From contig NZ_RSEC01000009.1 of NCBI RefSeq assembly GCF_003937945.1, forward strand, positions 38,938-102,937: a DNA stretch of 64,000 bases, written 5' to 3'. The first letter of the stretch is position 1. Each line of letters opens with the position of its first letter. Both the position numbers and the translations under genes were made by a program. The notes beneath the pieces were generated by a model. That model was not told the DNA's origin and did not search any database. It was given only the letters and a program-made list of their open reading frames with translations. This stretch comes from Amycolatopsis eburnea (GTDB lineage Bacteria > Actinomycetota > Actinomycetes > Mycobacteriales > Pseudonocardiaceae). Shown here in pieces: positions 8,967 to 18,089 of this stretch.

Positions 8967-10654
8967 GATGCCATCGAGAGGGTCGCGCCCGGGACTTCCG
9001 GGCGCGGGGATGGTGGAGTGCGGAGACGATCGACCGGCTCGTGAAGGAGCGGGTCAGTGCCGACCCGGAGGGTCTCGCGCTGGTCGATCCACCGAACACC
9101 ACCGCACTGGTCGGACGCGACCCGGTGCGGTGGACCTGGAACCGGCTCGACGAACGCGTCGACGTCCTGGCCGCGTTCCTGCTCGCCAGAGGGGTGCGAG
9201 CAGGTGACGTCGTGGCCGTGCAGCTGCCGAACTGCTCGGCCCTGGTCCAGGCGTTCCTCGCGATCGTGCGGATCGGTGCGGTGGTCACGCCGTTCCCGGT
9301 GTCCTACCGGGAGCACGAGATGGGTCCGATGTGCCGGCGCACCGGAGCCGTCGCCGTGGTGACCGCCACCAGATACGGCGAGCACGAGCTCGCCGGGGCG
9401 GCCCTTGGGCTCATCGGCGCTGCGGCGCCGTCGGTCCGGTTCGTCGTCGCCCGGGGGGACGACGAACCGGCCGGCGCCCTGGCCTGGCCCGAAGCCCCGC
9501 TGTCCGAAGTGGAGAAGTCCGCTTTGGACGTACAGCTGACCGAAGCGGACGTGAACGACTGCGTGACGATCTGCTGGACGTCCGGCACCGAAGCCGAGCC
9601 GAAAGCGGTTCCGCGCTGCCACGGCGACTGGCTCGCGACCGCGCGCGGCTGCGTCCAGGCCGCGGGGATCACGCGTGACGACGTCCTGCTGTCGCCGTTC
9701 CCGATGACGAACATGGCGGGCATCGGCGGGATGTTCCTGCCGTGGCTGCTGACCGGCGCGGTGTTCGTCCCGCACCACCCGTTCGACCTGCCCGTGTTCC
9801 TGGGCCAGCTCGCGGCCGAACGCGTGACGTACACGCTCGCGCCACCGGCGTTGCTGACCATGTTGCTGCACAACGAGAACATCCTGTCCGGAGTGGACGT
9901 TTCGAGCGTGCGCAAGATCGGGTCCGGCTCGGCGCCGCTGTCGCCGTGGCTCGTGCGCACCTGGGCCGAGCGGTACGGCATCGACATCATCAACTTCTTC
10001 GGCTCCAACGAAGGGACCGCGCTGCTGTCCGGTCCGGTCGACATCCCGGACCCCGATCAGCGCGCGAGCTACTTCCCGAACTACGCCTCCGACGTCACGT
10101 GGTCGACGCCCGTCGCCGGCTGGACGTCGGTGCGGCTGCACGACCCGGTCACCGGCGAGCACGTCACCGAACCCGGGCGGCCCGGCGAGCTGCACATCGC
10201 CGGGCCGACGGTGTTCGCCGGCTACCTGACGGCGGTGGGCGAGCCGCTCGACACCTCATCGTTCGACGAAGACGGGCACTTCCGCACCGGCGACGTCTTC
10301 GAGATCGCGGGCGAGCGCGGGGAGTTCCTGCGGTACGTCGACCGGACGAAGGACCTGGTCATCCGCGGCGGGGTGAACATCTCGCCCGCCGAGGTCGAAG
10401 GCCTGCTCGCCGGGCACCCGGACGTCGCGGACGTCGGCGTCATCGGCGTGCCCGACGACGTCATGGGGGAGCGGGTGTGCGCGGTCGTCGTGCCGGGCGC
10501 GCGCAAGCCGTCGCTGGACGAGCTGGTCGCGTACCTGCGCGAGAAGCAGGTGGCCGCGTTCAAGCTGCCGGAACGGCTCGAATATACCGACGCCTTGCCC
10601 CGCAACCCGGTGGGGAAGATCCTGAAGCGGAAGCTGCGGGAAAGTCTGGGGTGA
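8963..10654 (+). CDS. AMP-dependent acyl/aryl-CoA ligase
   Basis: 563-residue class I adenylate-forming enzyme that would activate a carboxylic acid as its CoA thioester. The phosphate loop is WTSGTEAEPKAVP near residue 205. The core also has FFGSNEG and the hinge region YVDRTKDLVIRGGVNISP, and the catalytic C-terminal Lys is in NPVGKILKRKLRE. ATG 8963 overlaps the oxygenase stop (ATGA), so the two are coupled. The substrate is probably an acid derived from the oxygenase product; the sequence alone does not fix it. Confidence 0.88.
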   Translation: MRCHREGRARDFRARGWWSAETIDRLVKERVSADPEGLALVDPPNTTALVGRDPVRWTWNRLDERVDVLAAFLLARGVRAGDVVAVQLPNCSALVQAFLAIVRIGAVVTPFPVSYREHEMGPMCRRTGAVAVVTATRYGEHELAGAALGLIGAAAPSVRFVVARGDDEPAGALAWPEAPLSEVEKSALDVQLTEADVNDCVTICWTSGTEAEPKAVPRCHGDWLATARGCVQAAGITRDDVLLSPFPMTNMAGIGGMFLPWLLTGAVFVPHHPFDLPVFLGQLAAERVTYTLAPPALLTMLLHNENILSGVDVSSVRKIGSGSAPLSPWLVRTWAERYGIDIINFFGSNEGTALLSGPVDIPDPDQRASYFPNYASDVTWSTPVAGWTSVRLHDPVTGEHVTEPGRPGELHIAGPTVFAGYLTAVGEPLDTSSFDEDGHFRTGDVFEIAGERGEFLRYVDRTKDLVIRGGVNISPAEVEGLLAGHPDVADVGVIGVPDDVMGERVCAVVVPGARKPSLDELVAYLREKQVAAFKLPERLEYTDALPRNPVGKILKRKLRESLG

Positions 10655-10658
10655 GGCC

Positions 10659-11846
10659 ATGACGGTGTTCGTGCTGGGCGGGGCGCAAAGCGACTTCGCG
10701 CGCAACTACGCCAAGGAGGGGCGCGGGATCGTCGACCTGTTCGCCGAGGTCGTGCCCGCCGCGCTCGCGGACGCCGGGGTCGCGCCCGAAGACGTCGAGG
10801 TCGCGCACGTCGGGAACCTCGCGGCCGAGCTGTTCACCGGGCAGGCCCAGCTCGGCGGGCTGCTGGTGGCCGCCGTCCCGGCGCTGGACGGGGTGCCCTC
10901 GACCCGGCACGAAGCCGCGTGCGCGTCCGGCAGCACCGCCGTGCTCGCCGCGTGCGCGGACCTCGAGGCAGGCCGCTACGACGTCGCGCTGGTCGTCGGC
11001 GTCGAGCTGATGCGGAACGTCGACGGGCAGCGCGCGGCCGAGCACCTCGGGTCCGCCGCGTGGGCCGGGCACGAAGCCGTCGGCGCGAAGTTCCCGTGGC
11101 CCGCGCTCTTCGCCGAGGTCGCCGCCACCTACGAGGAGCGGTACGGGCTCGATCCCGAGCACCTCGGGCAGTTCGCCGCGCACGCTTTCGACCGCGCGGC
11201 GCGGAACCCGCTCGCCCAGGCCCGCGACTGGCGCTTCCCGGCCGGCGCGTTCGGGCCCGACGACGAGCTGAACCCGGTCATCGAGGGCCGGCTGCGCAAG
11301 CAGGACTGCGGCCGGATCACCGACGGCGCCGCGGCGGTCGTGCTGGCCTCGCCCGCGTTCGCCGAGCGGCTCGGCGGCGGCTTCCCGCGCATCGCGGGCT
11401 TCGGGCACCGCACGTCCCACATCGGGCTGGCCGAAAAGCTTTCCGCCGGCGGCGAATACCTGTTCCCGCACCTGCGCGGCGCGGTCGTCGACGCCTACGA
11501 GCGCGCGGGGGTGCCCGGGCCGGACGCGCTCGACGTCGTCGAGCTGCACGACTGCTTCACCATCACCGGGCTGGTGGCGCTGGAGCACCTGGGCGCGGCC
11601 CCGCCCGGGGACGGCGGCCGGTTCGTCGCCGACGGCGGCCTCGACGCGGCCGGGATCAACCCGGGCGGCGGCCTGATCGGCCTCGGCCACCCGGTCGGCG
11701 CCACCGGTGTCCGGATGCTGCACGACGTTTCCCGGCAGGTGACCGGGAAAGCGGGCGAGACGCAGGTCGAGGGCGCGCGGACGGCGTTGACGCTCAACGT
11801 CGGCGGCTCGTTCACCACGGTCGTCACGATGGTGGTCACCGCATGA
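10659..11846 (+). CDS. Thiolase-family protein (SCP2/acetyl-CoA acetyltransferase type)
   Basis: 395-residue thiolase-fold enzyme. The nucleophilic Cys is residue 88 in HEAACASGS, and the C-terminal block GLIGLGHPVGATGVRM carries the conserved His. It starts 4 bp after the ligase stop with GAGGCC-ATG spacing. It resembles the lipid-transfer-type thiolases used in side-chain beta-oxidation, which often need a partner. It would shorten the acyl-CoA formed by the ligase upstream. The stop overlaps the next start (ATGA). Confidence 0.85.
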   Translation: MTVFVLGGAQSDFARNYAKEGRGIVDLFAEVVPAALADAGVAPEDVEVAHVGNLAAELFTGQAQLGGLLVAAVPALDGVPSTRHEAACASGSTAVLAACADLEAGRYDVALVVGVELMRNVDGQRAAEHLGSAAWAGHEAVGAKFPWPALFAEVAATYEERYGLDPEHLGQFAAHAFDRAARNPLAQARDWRFPAGAFGPDDELNPVIEGRLRKQDCGRITDGAAAVVLASPAFAERLGGGFPRIAGFGHRTSHIGLAEKLSAGGEYLFPHLRGAVVDAYERAGVPGPDALDVVELHDCFTITGLVALEHLGAAPPGDGGRFVADGGLDAAGINPGGGLIGLGHPVGATGVRMLHDVSRQVTGKAGETQVEGARTALTLNVGGSFTTVVTMVVTA

Positions 11847-12826
11847 GGCTGTCGGTGTCGCTGGGGCTCTGGCAGGACCGCCCGCCGGAGGAGGCGCTGG
11901 AGACGGCGCGCGCCGCCGAGGCCGCCGGGTACCCGGAGCTGTGGATCGGCGAGATGGCGACGTGGGACGCGTTCGCGCTGGGGACCGCGATCGGCGCGGC
12001 GACCTCGTCGCTCGCCCTGACGTTCGGGCCGCTCGCGGTGACCGTGCGGGACCCGGCGACGATCGCGATGGGCGTCGCGTCGGTGGCGGCGCTGACCGGC
12101 CGGCCGACCGGGGTCGCGCTGGGCACGTCCAGCGACGTCGTCGTGCGCGGCTGGCACGGCCGGTCGCGCGCGCGGGCGGCGACCGCGCTCGAAGAGTCGG
12201 CGATCGCCGTGCGGCAGCTGGTCTCCGGCGAGAAGTCCACTGTGGACGGCTCGGTCGTCGGCTCGCGGGGCTACCGGTTGCGGCTGGCCGCCCCGAAGTC
12301 GCCGGTGACGATCGCGGCGTTCGGCCCGCGAGCCCTCGACGTCGCGGCGCGGCACGCCGACCGGATGGTGATCAACCTGGTCAGCCCGGCCGCGGCCGGG
12401 ACCCTGGTGCGCGGCCTGCGGGAGGCGGCTTCGCGGGCAGGGGTGACGCCGCCGCCGGTGGCCGCGTGGGTCGTCGGCGCGGCGGACCCGGACGCGGCGT
12501 CGCTCGAACAGCTGCGTCGCGGCGTGGTCGGCTACCTCGCGGCACCGGGCTACAGCGAGATGTTCCGCGCGGCCGGTTTCGGCGACCTCGTCGACTTCGC
12601 GCGCACCCGGCCGCACCCGCGTGAGCTGCTGTCCGCGGTGCCGGTGGAGGCGATCGCCGTGGTCGGGCTGCTGGGCTCGTCGTCGGAGATCGCTGCGAAG
12701 GCGCGCGAGTACGCGGAAGCGGGGATCGACGAGCTGGCGATCGTGCCCGCGACCAGCGACGACGACCCCGGCGGCGCGAAAACCCTCGAAGTGTGTCGAT
12801 CCGCGGTCGTCCCGTTCGACGCGTAG
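11843..12826 (+). CDS. LLM-class flavin/F420-dependent oxidoreductase
   Basis: 327-residue luciferase-like TIM barrel (MRLSVSLGLWQDRPPEEAL, LWIGEMATWDAF). Family members use F420 or FMN for hydride transfer or monooxygenation. The window also encodes FbiC (57754-60351), so F420 should be available in this organism. It is translationally coupled to the thiolase (ATGA at 11843). In the operon it probably oxidises or reduces an intermediate of the acid breakdown route. FMN or F420 use cannot be decided from the motifs I can see. Confidence 0.85.
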   Translation: MRLSVSLGLWQDRPPEEALETARAAEAAGYPELWIGEMATWDAFALGTAIGAATSSLALTFGPLAVTVRDPATIAMGVASVAALTGRPTGVALGTSSDVVVRGWHGRSRARAATALEESAIAVRQLVSGEKSTVDGSVVGSRGYRLRLAAPKSPVTIAAFGPRALDVAARHADRMVINLVSPAAAGTLVRGLREAASRAGVTPPPVAAWVVGAADPDAASLEQLRRGVVGYLAAPGYSEMFRAAGFGDLVDFARTRPHPRELLSAVPVEAIAVVGLLGSSSEIAAKAREYAEAGIDELAIVPATSDDDPGGAKTLEVCRSAVVPFDA

Positions 12827-12828
12827 GC

Positions 12829-13347
12829 ATGAGCGAACCGACGCACACCGAGAACCTCGACCAGAACGGGTCCGCGGCGCTGCCGTGGAGCAGGGCGCGC
12901 GACCTCCTCGCGACCCAGACCCCGCACGAAAACCTGACGTTCTTCGTCGGCACCGTCCGCCCCGACGGCCGCCCGCACGCCGCCGGTGTCGGCGCCATCT
13001 GGGTGGACGGCGCGCTGTACTTCAAGGGCGGCCCGGGGACGCGCCGCTCCCGCAACCTCGCGGCGAACCCGGCGTGCACCGTGTCGGTGCGGCTGAACGG
13101 GCTGGACCTGACGATGGAGGGCGAGGCCCACCGCGTCACCGACGCGGCAACGCTGGAGCAGGTCGCCGCGGTCTTCCGCGAGGGCGGCTGGCCGGCGACC
13201 GTGGTCGGCGACGGCCTGGCGGCGCCGTTCACGGCACCGAGCGCGGGCCCGCCGCCGTGGCACCTGTACCGGCTGGAGCTGCACCGGGCGATCGGCGTCG
13301 CGGGCGCGGAACCGTACGGCGCCAGCCGCTGGGACTTCGCCCACTGA
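12829..13347 (+). CDS. Pyridoxamine 5'-phosphate oxidase-fold protein
   Basis: 172-residue split-barrel flavin- or F420-binding protein. Visible family blocks are FFVGTVRPDGRPHAAGVGAIW, GALYFKGGPGTRRSRNLAANP and the Trp-rich C-terminus. ATG 12829 lies 3 bp after the LLM gene stop, and the open frame further upstream overlaps that gene. It is the last gene of the operon begun at 7491. Together with the LLM enzyme it suggests a deazaflavin redox step. It ends before palindromic element C. Confidence 0.8.
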   Translation: MSEPTHTENLDQNGSAALPWSRARDLLATQTPHENLTFFVGTVRPDGRPHAAGVGAIWVDGALYFKGGPGTRRSRNLAANPACTVSVRLNGLDLTMEGEAHRVTDAATLEQVAAVFREGGWPATVVGDGLAAPFTAPSAGPPPWHLYRLELHRAIGVAGAEPYGASRWDFAH

Positions 13348-13365
13348 CCGCCGGCCCCGGGACGA

Positions 13366-13450
13366 GCGCCCCAATGTGGCGTTCGGTGCGTCCAACGCAC
13401 CCAATGTGGCGTTCGGTGCGTTGGACGCAACCAACGCCACATTGGGGCGC
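13366..13450. repeat. 30-bp-spaced palindromic element C (three cores)
   Basis: Three cores, AATGTGGCGTT (centre 13378), AATGTGGCGTT (13408) and AACGCCACATT (13438), are each 30 bp apart. The outer arms GCGCCCCAATGTGGCGTT and its complement close an 85-bp hairpin between the convergent PPOX and PucR genes. Confidence 0.9.
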
Positions 13451-13463
13451 ATCGGCGGACTCC

Positions 13464-14705
13464 TCAGCGGCTCGGCGGCAGGGAGGCGCGGCGGGCCGCG
13501 AGCGCCGCGATGATGCGGGGCAAGCCCGCCGGGTGGAGCGGGTCGATGCCCGTCAGGTCGCGGACCTTCCGCAGGCGGTAGTCGACCGTGTTCGGGTGGA
13601 CGTGCAGGCGGGCCGCCGCGCGGCGGCGGTTCGTGTCCAGCTCCAGGTACGCCGACAGCGTCTCCACCAGCTCCGGGTGCGCCTCCAGCGGGGCGAGCAC
13701 CGCGGCCAGGCGGTCGCGCGCCGCGCCGGGGCGGGTCAGCTGGTACTCCACCAGGACGTCGTCGAGGCGGTACAGGCCCGGCTCGCGGCCGAACCAGCGC
13801 AGGACGTCCAGTACCTCGGCCGTCCGGCCGGCCACCACCCGGACCTCCGCGGGCGTCGCCGTCTCGGCCGCCGCGAGCACGGCGACGCCCGCCGCCCGCC
13901 CGGCCGCGTCGAGCACCGCGTGCCAGCCTGGGATGTCCGTCAGCCGGCCCGTCTGCGGGAGCAGGACCAGGCCGCCCGGGCCGTCCAGGGACGCCAGCAC
14001 GCCGTCGCCGCAGGCGTGCTCGAACGCCGCCAGGAACCGGCGCAGCTTGCGGCGGACCGCGATTTCGGCGTCCACCCCCGGTGACGCCTCGTCGGCGTGC
14101 GGCCCGAGTTCGACGCTCAGCACCAGGTACCGCGCCGGCAGCGTGATCCCGGCGCTGCGGGCGACGACGTCGACCGGGCCGCCGTCGGCCAGCACCGACA
14201 GCAGTGTGCGCCGCGCCGTGTGCTCCTGCCCGACCTTCGTGCGCAGTTCCTCCAGGTAGCCCCGGGTGACCGCGCCGGTGACCGTGCCGACCCACGCCAG
14301 CACCCGGTCGGCCACTTCGAGCAGGTCGGCGACGTCCGAGCCGCTCGCCTCGGCCGAGCCGACGGCGAAGATCTCCCGCGCGCCGACGTGGTAGGCGTTC
14401 AGCACCGCTTCCAGCGGGAAGCCCTCCTCCGCCCGGCGGACCGCGGACGCGCCGATCTGCCGCAGCTCGGCGTCGTTCAGCTCGCGGTCCTCGCGCAGGG
14501 TCCGCGCGAACGCCCGCACGGCCTGCCGGGTGATGCCCGCGATGTCGCCGGCCAGCTCCTCGACCGGCAGCCGCCGGTAGTCGGCGACCTCGGCCTGGAT
14601 GCGCGTCAGCACCCGGGCGATCAGCTCGGGCTCGTCGCGGGTGAGCCGTTCGTGCACGCGCTGCCCGCCGAGGGCCAGGTCCGCGCCGGTTTTGTGCTCC
14701 GTCAC
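13464..14705 (-). CDS. PucR/CdaR-family transcriptional regulator
   Basis: 413-residue regulator with an N-terminal sensory region, a central GGDEF-like fold and a C-terminal PucR helix-turn-helix. The HTH block is NRRRAAARLHVHPNTVDYRL near residues 370-395. GTG 14705 is preferred, with GAGGGGA upstream; the longer frame has weak composition. PucR proteins usually sense purine, sugar or amino-acid breakdown products and activate neighbouring genes. The divergent neighbour is the SGNH hydrolase at 14811, a possible target. Confidence 0.85.
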   Translation of the reverse strand: MTEHKTGADLALGGQRVHERLTRDEPELIARVLTRIQAEVADYRRLPVEELAGDIAGITRQAVRAFARTLREDRELNDAELRQIGASAVRRAEEGFPLEAVLNAYHVGAREIFAVGSAEASGSDVADLLEVADRVLAWVGTVTGAVTRGYLEELRTKVGQEHTARRTLLSVLADGGPVDVVARSAGITLPARYLVLSVELGPHADEASPGVDAEIAVRRKLRRFLAAFEHACGDGVLASLDGPGGLVLLPQTGRLTDIPGWHAVLDAAGRAAGVAVLAAAETATPAEVRVVAGRTAEVLDVLRWFGREPGLYRLDDVLVEYQLTRPGAARDRLAAVLAPLEAHPELVETLSAYLELDTNRRRAAARLHVHPNTVDYRLRKVRDLTGIDPLHPAGLPRIIAALAARRASLPPSR

Positions 14706-14810
14706 AACCGATCCCCTCGTTCTCTGCCCGGATTCCCAGTCAATCCGGCCACCCGCGGTGCCGATGGTGTCACGGAGACCAGCCATCGGCACAACGTCAA
14801 GGAGGACGGC

Positions 14811-15659
14811 GTGCGAGTGAGGACACCGGCGTTCATCACGATCTTGGTCACCGCGCTGACGCTCACGACGGCGGGCACCGCGACCGCCGCGAGCGGCGAG
14901 TACGTGGCGCTCGGGGACTCGGCCGCGGCCGGCCCGCTGATCCTGCCCCCGGACCTCTCGTCCCCGGGCTGCCTCCGGTCGCTCGCGGACTACCCGCACG
15001 TCGCCGCGTCGCAGCTCGGCGTGCCGCTCAAGGACGTGACGTGCTCCGGGGCGACGACCGCGGACATGTACGCGCCGCAGTCGACGGAGACCGGCCCGGT
15101 GCCGCCGCAGCTGGACGCGCTCAGCGCCGCCACGCGGACGGTGACCGTGACGATCGGCGGCAACGACGTCGGCCTGGTCGGCGCCGCGACCAGCTGCATC
15201 AACCTGCTACCCGGCATCAACCCGGACTGCGTCGACCGGTACACCGCCGGCGGCCACGACCAGCTGGCCGAGAAGATCGCCGCGTTCGAACCGACGTGGG
15301 GCGCGCTGCTGGACGCGATCCACGCGAAGGCCCCGAACGCGGACGTCTACCTCGCCGGCTACGGCACCTACCTGCCGCACAACGGGTGCTGGCCGATCGC
15401 GCCACTCACCCCGCGCGACGCGAACTACATCCAGGGCAGCATCGACAAGACGAACGCGGCACTGGCCCGCCAGGCGGCCGCGCACGACGCGCGGTACGTC
15501 GACGTCCGGACGGCCTCGATCGGGCACGACGTCTGCAAGCTGCCCGGCGTGAAGTGGTTCGAGAGCGTGATCCCGACCGCGGTCGCGGCGCCGCTGCACC
15601 CGAACGCGACCGGCATGCGCCACATCGGCGCCCTGGTGGCCGCGACGATCGGCGGCTGA
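14811..15659 (+). CDS. Secreted SGNH/GDSL lipase-esterase
   Basis: 282 residues with a Sec signal (VRVRTPAFITILVTALTLTT, then an AxA site near residue 28). Block I is GDSAAAG with the nucleophile at S37, block III is TIGGNDVG, and block V is PLHPNATGM with the catalytic His. Several Cys (SSPGCLRS, DVTCSG, TSCIN, PDCVD, NGCW, HDVC) suggest disulfides, as in Streptomyces SCO7513-type lipases. GTG 14811 has AAGGAGG at 14799-14805. A downstream hairpin separates it from the convergent membrane-protein gene. Confidence 0.9.
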   Translation: MRVRTPAFITILVTALTLTTAGTATAASGEYVALGDSAAAGPLILPPDLSSPGCLRSLADYPHVAASQLGVPLKDVTCSGATTADMYAPQSTETGPVPPQLDALSAATRTVTVTIGGNDVGLVGAATSCINLLPGINPDCVDRYTAGGHDQLAEKIAAFEPTWGALLDAIHAKAPNADVYLAGYGTYLPHNGCWPIAPLTPRDANYIQGSIDKTNAALARQAAAHDARYVDVRTASIGHDVCKLPGVKWFESVIPTAVAAPLHPNATGMRHIGALVAATIGG

Positions 15660-15737
15660 GGAGGGGGTTCGTCGCCGGCTCCGCGAGGCCGGGCACGGGC
15701 GCAGCCGGTCCGGCCGGTGCCGGTGTGGCGGCGGATC

Positions 15738-15809
15738 GACCGGAGTGGCCAACACACCGCAAACCCGGACGTGTTGGCCGCTCCGGTCGTTGTGTTGGCC
15801 GTTCCGGTC
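15738..15809. terminator. Bidirectional hairpin between convergent genes
   Basis: GACCGGAGTGGCCAACAC (15738-15755) pairs with GTGTTGGCCGCTCCGGTC (15771-15788) with one mismatch. A third, direct copy GTGTTGGCCGTTCCGGTC (15792-15809) follows 21 bp later. It sits between the SGNH gene and the convergent gene at 15833. It does not share the 30-bp core spacing of elements A-J. Confidence 0.6.
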
Positions 15810-15832
15810 GGCGCGAACCCCGAAGTCGTGAA

Positions 15833-16222
15833 CTACATCCCGGCCCGGGTCAGGCGCGGCCGGGCGGTGACCTCCGCCGGACGGCGCGGCGCAGGTACCC
15901 GCACCGGCATCCGCCGCGGCCTGACCCGGGCCACGAGCCCCACCAAGACCGTCACCCCGAGCACGCCCGCAGCCACCGCCGAAGCCGCGTCGAACCGCAG
16001 CTCGCCAGCGCGGCCGAGCACGAAGCCCGAATCCAGCGCCCACGCCACCGCCGCGACCCCGATCGCGGCGGCGGCCGTGCTCCAGAACGCCGTCAGGAGC
16101 ACCACCAGACCCAACGTCACCAGCGCGTACCACGGGAACCGGGTCGCGCCGGCGACGTCGGCCAGCGCCACCGCGACGACCGCGGCCACGCACCCCGCCG
16201 GGAATCCGAAGCCACCACTCAT
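15833..16222 (-). CDS. Small membrane protein of unknown function
   Basis: 129 residues with about four hydrophobic segments (AGCVAAVVAVALADV, YALVTLGLVVLLTAF, AAAAIGVAAVAWAL, AAGVLGVTVLVGLVA) and a basic, proline-rich cytoplasmic tail. ATG 16222 has GGGGG upstream; a GTG at 16270 with AGGAAAG is an alternative and would add 16 residues. I do not recognise the family and would not assign a function. Confidence 0.6.
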   Translation of the reverse strand: MSGGFGFPAGCVAAVVAVALADVAGATRFPWYALVTLGLVVLLTAFWSTAAAAIGVAAVAWALDSGFVLGRAGELRFDAASAVAAGVLGVTVLVGLVARVRPRRMPVRVPAPRRPAEVTARPRLTRAGM

Positions 16223-16303
16223 GCCCCCAGTAAGACCGCCGAACCGGGGCGAGAACGTGAGCCAGGACACCTTTCCTACAGCCCGGCGCCGGATCTTGAC
16301 GCG

Positions 16304-17170
16304 CTATTGACCCGTCACGCGCCCGATCGCGTCGGCGATCTCCGGCCAGACCGCGCGCGGCAGGTTGTGGCCCATGCCCGGGATGACGAGCAGCTCCGCG
16401 CCCGGGATCGCCGCCGCCGTCGCCTTGCCGCCGCTGACGTTGATCAGCGGGTCGGCGTCGCCGTGGATGACCAGTGCCGGCAGCCGGACCTCGCGCAGGC
16501 CGGCCGTGCGGTCGCCGGAGGCCACCACCGCGGCCGCGTGGCGCAGCGTGCCGACCGGGTGGCGGGCGCGGTCGTAGTGCAGCGTGGCCTTGGCCAGCAG
16601 GAACGCCTCGTCGTCCGGGTAGCCGGGGGAGCCGAGCCGCCGGTAGCCCTCGACGCTGTCGGCGAGCGCCTGCTCGCGGGTCGACGCCGGCGGCCGCGCC
16701 AGCAGGCCCAGCGCCCACGGCTCGGCCTGGCCGACGCCGGGGTCGCCGGTGGTCGACATGATGGACGTGACGGACCGCAGCCGGTCCGGGTGGTCGATGG
16801 CCAGCTGCTGCACGATCATCCCGCCCATCGACGCGCCCACGACGTGCGCGCGGCCGATGCCGAGCGCGTCGAACAGCCCGACGGCGTCGTCGGCCAGGTC
16901 GGACAGCAGGTACGGCGCCGTCGCCAGGTCGCCCGCGGCGAGCGCGGCCAGGTCCGGCGCGGGCAGGTGGTCGAGCCAGGTGGAGAGCCCGACGTCCCGG
17001 TTGTCGTAGCGCACGACGAAGAACCCGCGGCCGGCCAGCAGCGCGCAGAAGTCGTCCTCCCAGGTGATCATCTGGGCGCCCAGGCCCATCACCAGGACCA
17101 GCGGCGGGGCCGCCGGGTCGCCGAAGGTGTCGTACTCGAGCTCGAGACCGTTGGCCTGTGCGCGTGCCAT
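16304..17170 (-). CDS. Alpha/beta hydrolase
   Basis: 288 residues with the full triad context: oxyanion strand VMGLGAQM, nucleophile elbow GASMGG, acid in HGDADPLI and His in GMGHNLP. NRDVGLST and the overall layout match the DoxA/TesD-like hydrolases that include many aclacinomycin-methylesterase-like proteins. ATG 17170 is chosen because the fold starts there; the open frame to 17365 runs into the divergent TetR gene. The TetR gene at 17238 is divergent with a 67-bp gap and may control it. Confidence 0.85.
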   Translation of the reverse strand: MARAQANGLELEYDTFGDPAAPPLVLVMGLGAQMITWEDDFCALLAGRGFFVVRYDNRDVGLSTWLDHLPAPDLAALAAGDLATAPYLLSDLADDAVGLFDALGIGRAHVVGASMGGMIVQQLAIDHPDRLRSVTSIMSTTGDPGVGQAEPWALGLLARPPASTREQALADSVEGYRRLGSPGYPDDEAFLLAKATLHYDRARHPVGTLRHAAAVVASGDRTAGLREVRLPALVIHGDADPLINVSGGKATAAAIPGAELLVIPGMGHNLPRAVWPEIADAIGRVTGQ

Positions 17171-17237
17171 ACCCCGATCCTGCCGTACCCGTTCGAAGCT
17201 GGCACCGGCACGGGCGGTGCGGTTACCGTTACGCCCC

Positions 17238-17963
17238 ATGCCTCCTTCAACCTCGGGCACGGGCCAGCGGCCCCGGTCGCGGGCCGCGGCGGGCCTGCCG
17301 GCGCTCACGGCCGACCGCATCGTCACGGCGGCCACGGCGCTGACCGCGGAGCGCGGCCTCGACAACTGGACGCTGCGCGAGCTCGCCCGCGCGGTCGAGG
17401 CCTACCCGGCGGTGATCTACCACCACGTCGGCGACCGCGACGCCGTGGTGAACGCCGTCGTCGACCGGGTGGTCGGCCTGCTGGAGCTGCCCGACGAGGA
17501 GCTGCCGTGGGCCGAGTGGTTCACCGAGCTGCTGGCCGGCCTGCGCGCCCTGCTGCGGACCTACCCGGGCTGTGCGCGGCGGCTCGCGCTCTTCGGCCCG
17601 TCCGTCAAGGCCGCGACGCGCAGCATCGACGCCGGCATCGGCGTGCTGCTGCGGGCGGGGTTCGGCCGCGAGAGCGTGCTGGCCTACAACCTGCTGCTGA
17701 TGACCGCGTGCCAGTTCGTCGCGATGGAGGACGACCGCGACGGCGCGCTCGCCCTGCGGATCGACAACACCGAGGAGTACGCGAGCTACCGCGAGCGGGC
17801 CGACCTGCCGGGCATGGCCGAGCTGGGCAACGCGATGCACGACCTGATGGGCGATCCCGAGCTCGCCGCGGGCTACTACGCCCAGCTCTACGACTACGCG
17901 GTCGGCCGCTGCCTCGACGGCCTCGCCCACCGCCTGGACGAACTACGCGAAGCGGACAGCTGA
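17238..17963 (+). CDS. TetR-family regulator
   Basis: 241 residues. The N-terminal HTH is about residues 18-60 (ADRIVTAATALTAERGL, then WTLRELARAVEAYPAVIYHH, with VGDRDAVVNAVVDRV starting helix 4), and the C-terminal ligand domain follows. A proline/arginine-rich tail of 15 residues precedes the HTH. ATG 17238 is taken as the start; the frame is open upstream inside the hydrolase gene. It is divergent from the hydrolase at 16304-17170, its likely target. Confidence 0.85.
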   Translation: MPPSTSGTGQRPRSRAAAGLPALTADRIVTAATALTAERGLDNWTLRELARAVEAYPAVIYHHVGDRDAVVNAVVDRVVGLLELPDEELPWAEWFTELLAGLRALLRTYPGCARRLALFGPSVKAATRSIDAGIGVLLRAGFGRESVLAYNLLLMTACQFVAMEDDRDGALALRIDNTEEYASYRERADLPGMAELGNAMHDLMGDPELAAGYYAQLYDYAVGRCLDGLAHRLDELREADS

Positions 17964-18029
17964 GGGTTGACAGCGACTTGACAGCGCCCCGGCGTACCGT
18001 GGACGTGCGTCGGTGGTTCGCCCATCGAC

Positions 18030-18077
18030 CCGGAGCCCCCGGCGCCCTCCTCCCCCTCGTGGCGTCGGGGGCTCCGG
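18030..18077. terminator. Hairpin between convergent TetR genes
   Basis: CCGGAGCCCCCG (18030-18041) pairs perfectly with CGGGGGCTCCGG (18066-18077) in the 126-bp gap between two convergent TetR genes. No T-run follows on either side. Two TTGACA hexamers near 17967 and 17976 in the same gap lack a spaced -10. Confidence 0.6.
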
Positions 18078-18089
18078 TCTGTCCACGCT

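Noticed and set aside
18030..18077. Another member of the 30-bp-spaced element family
   Set aside because: The arms lack AA-N7-TT cores and the arm centres are 36 bp apart; it is an ordinary hairpin.
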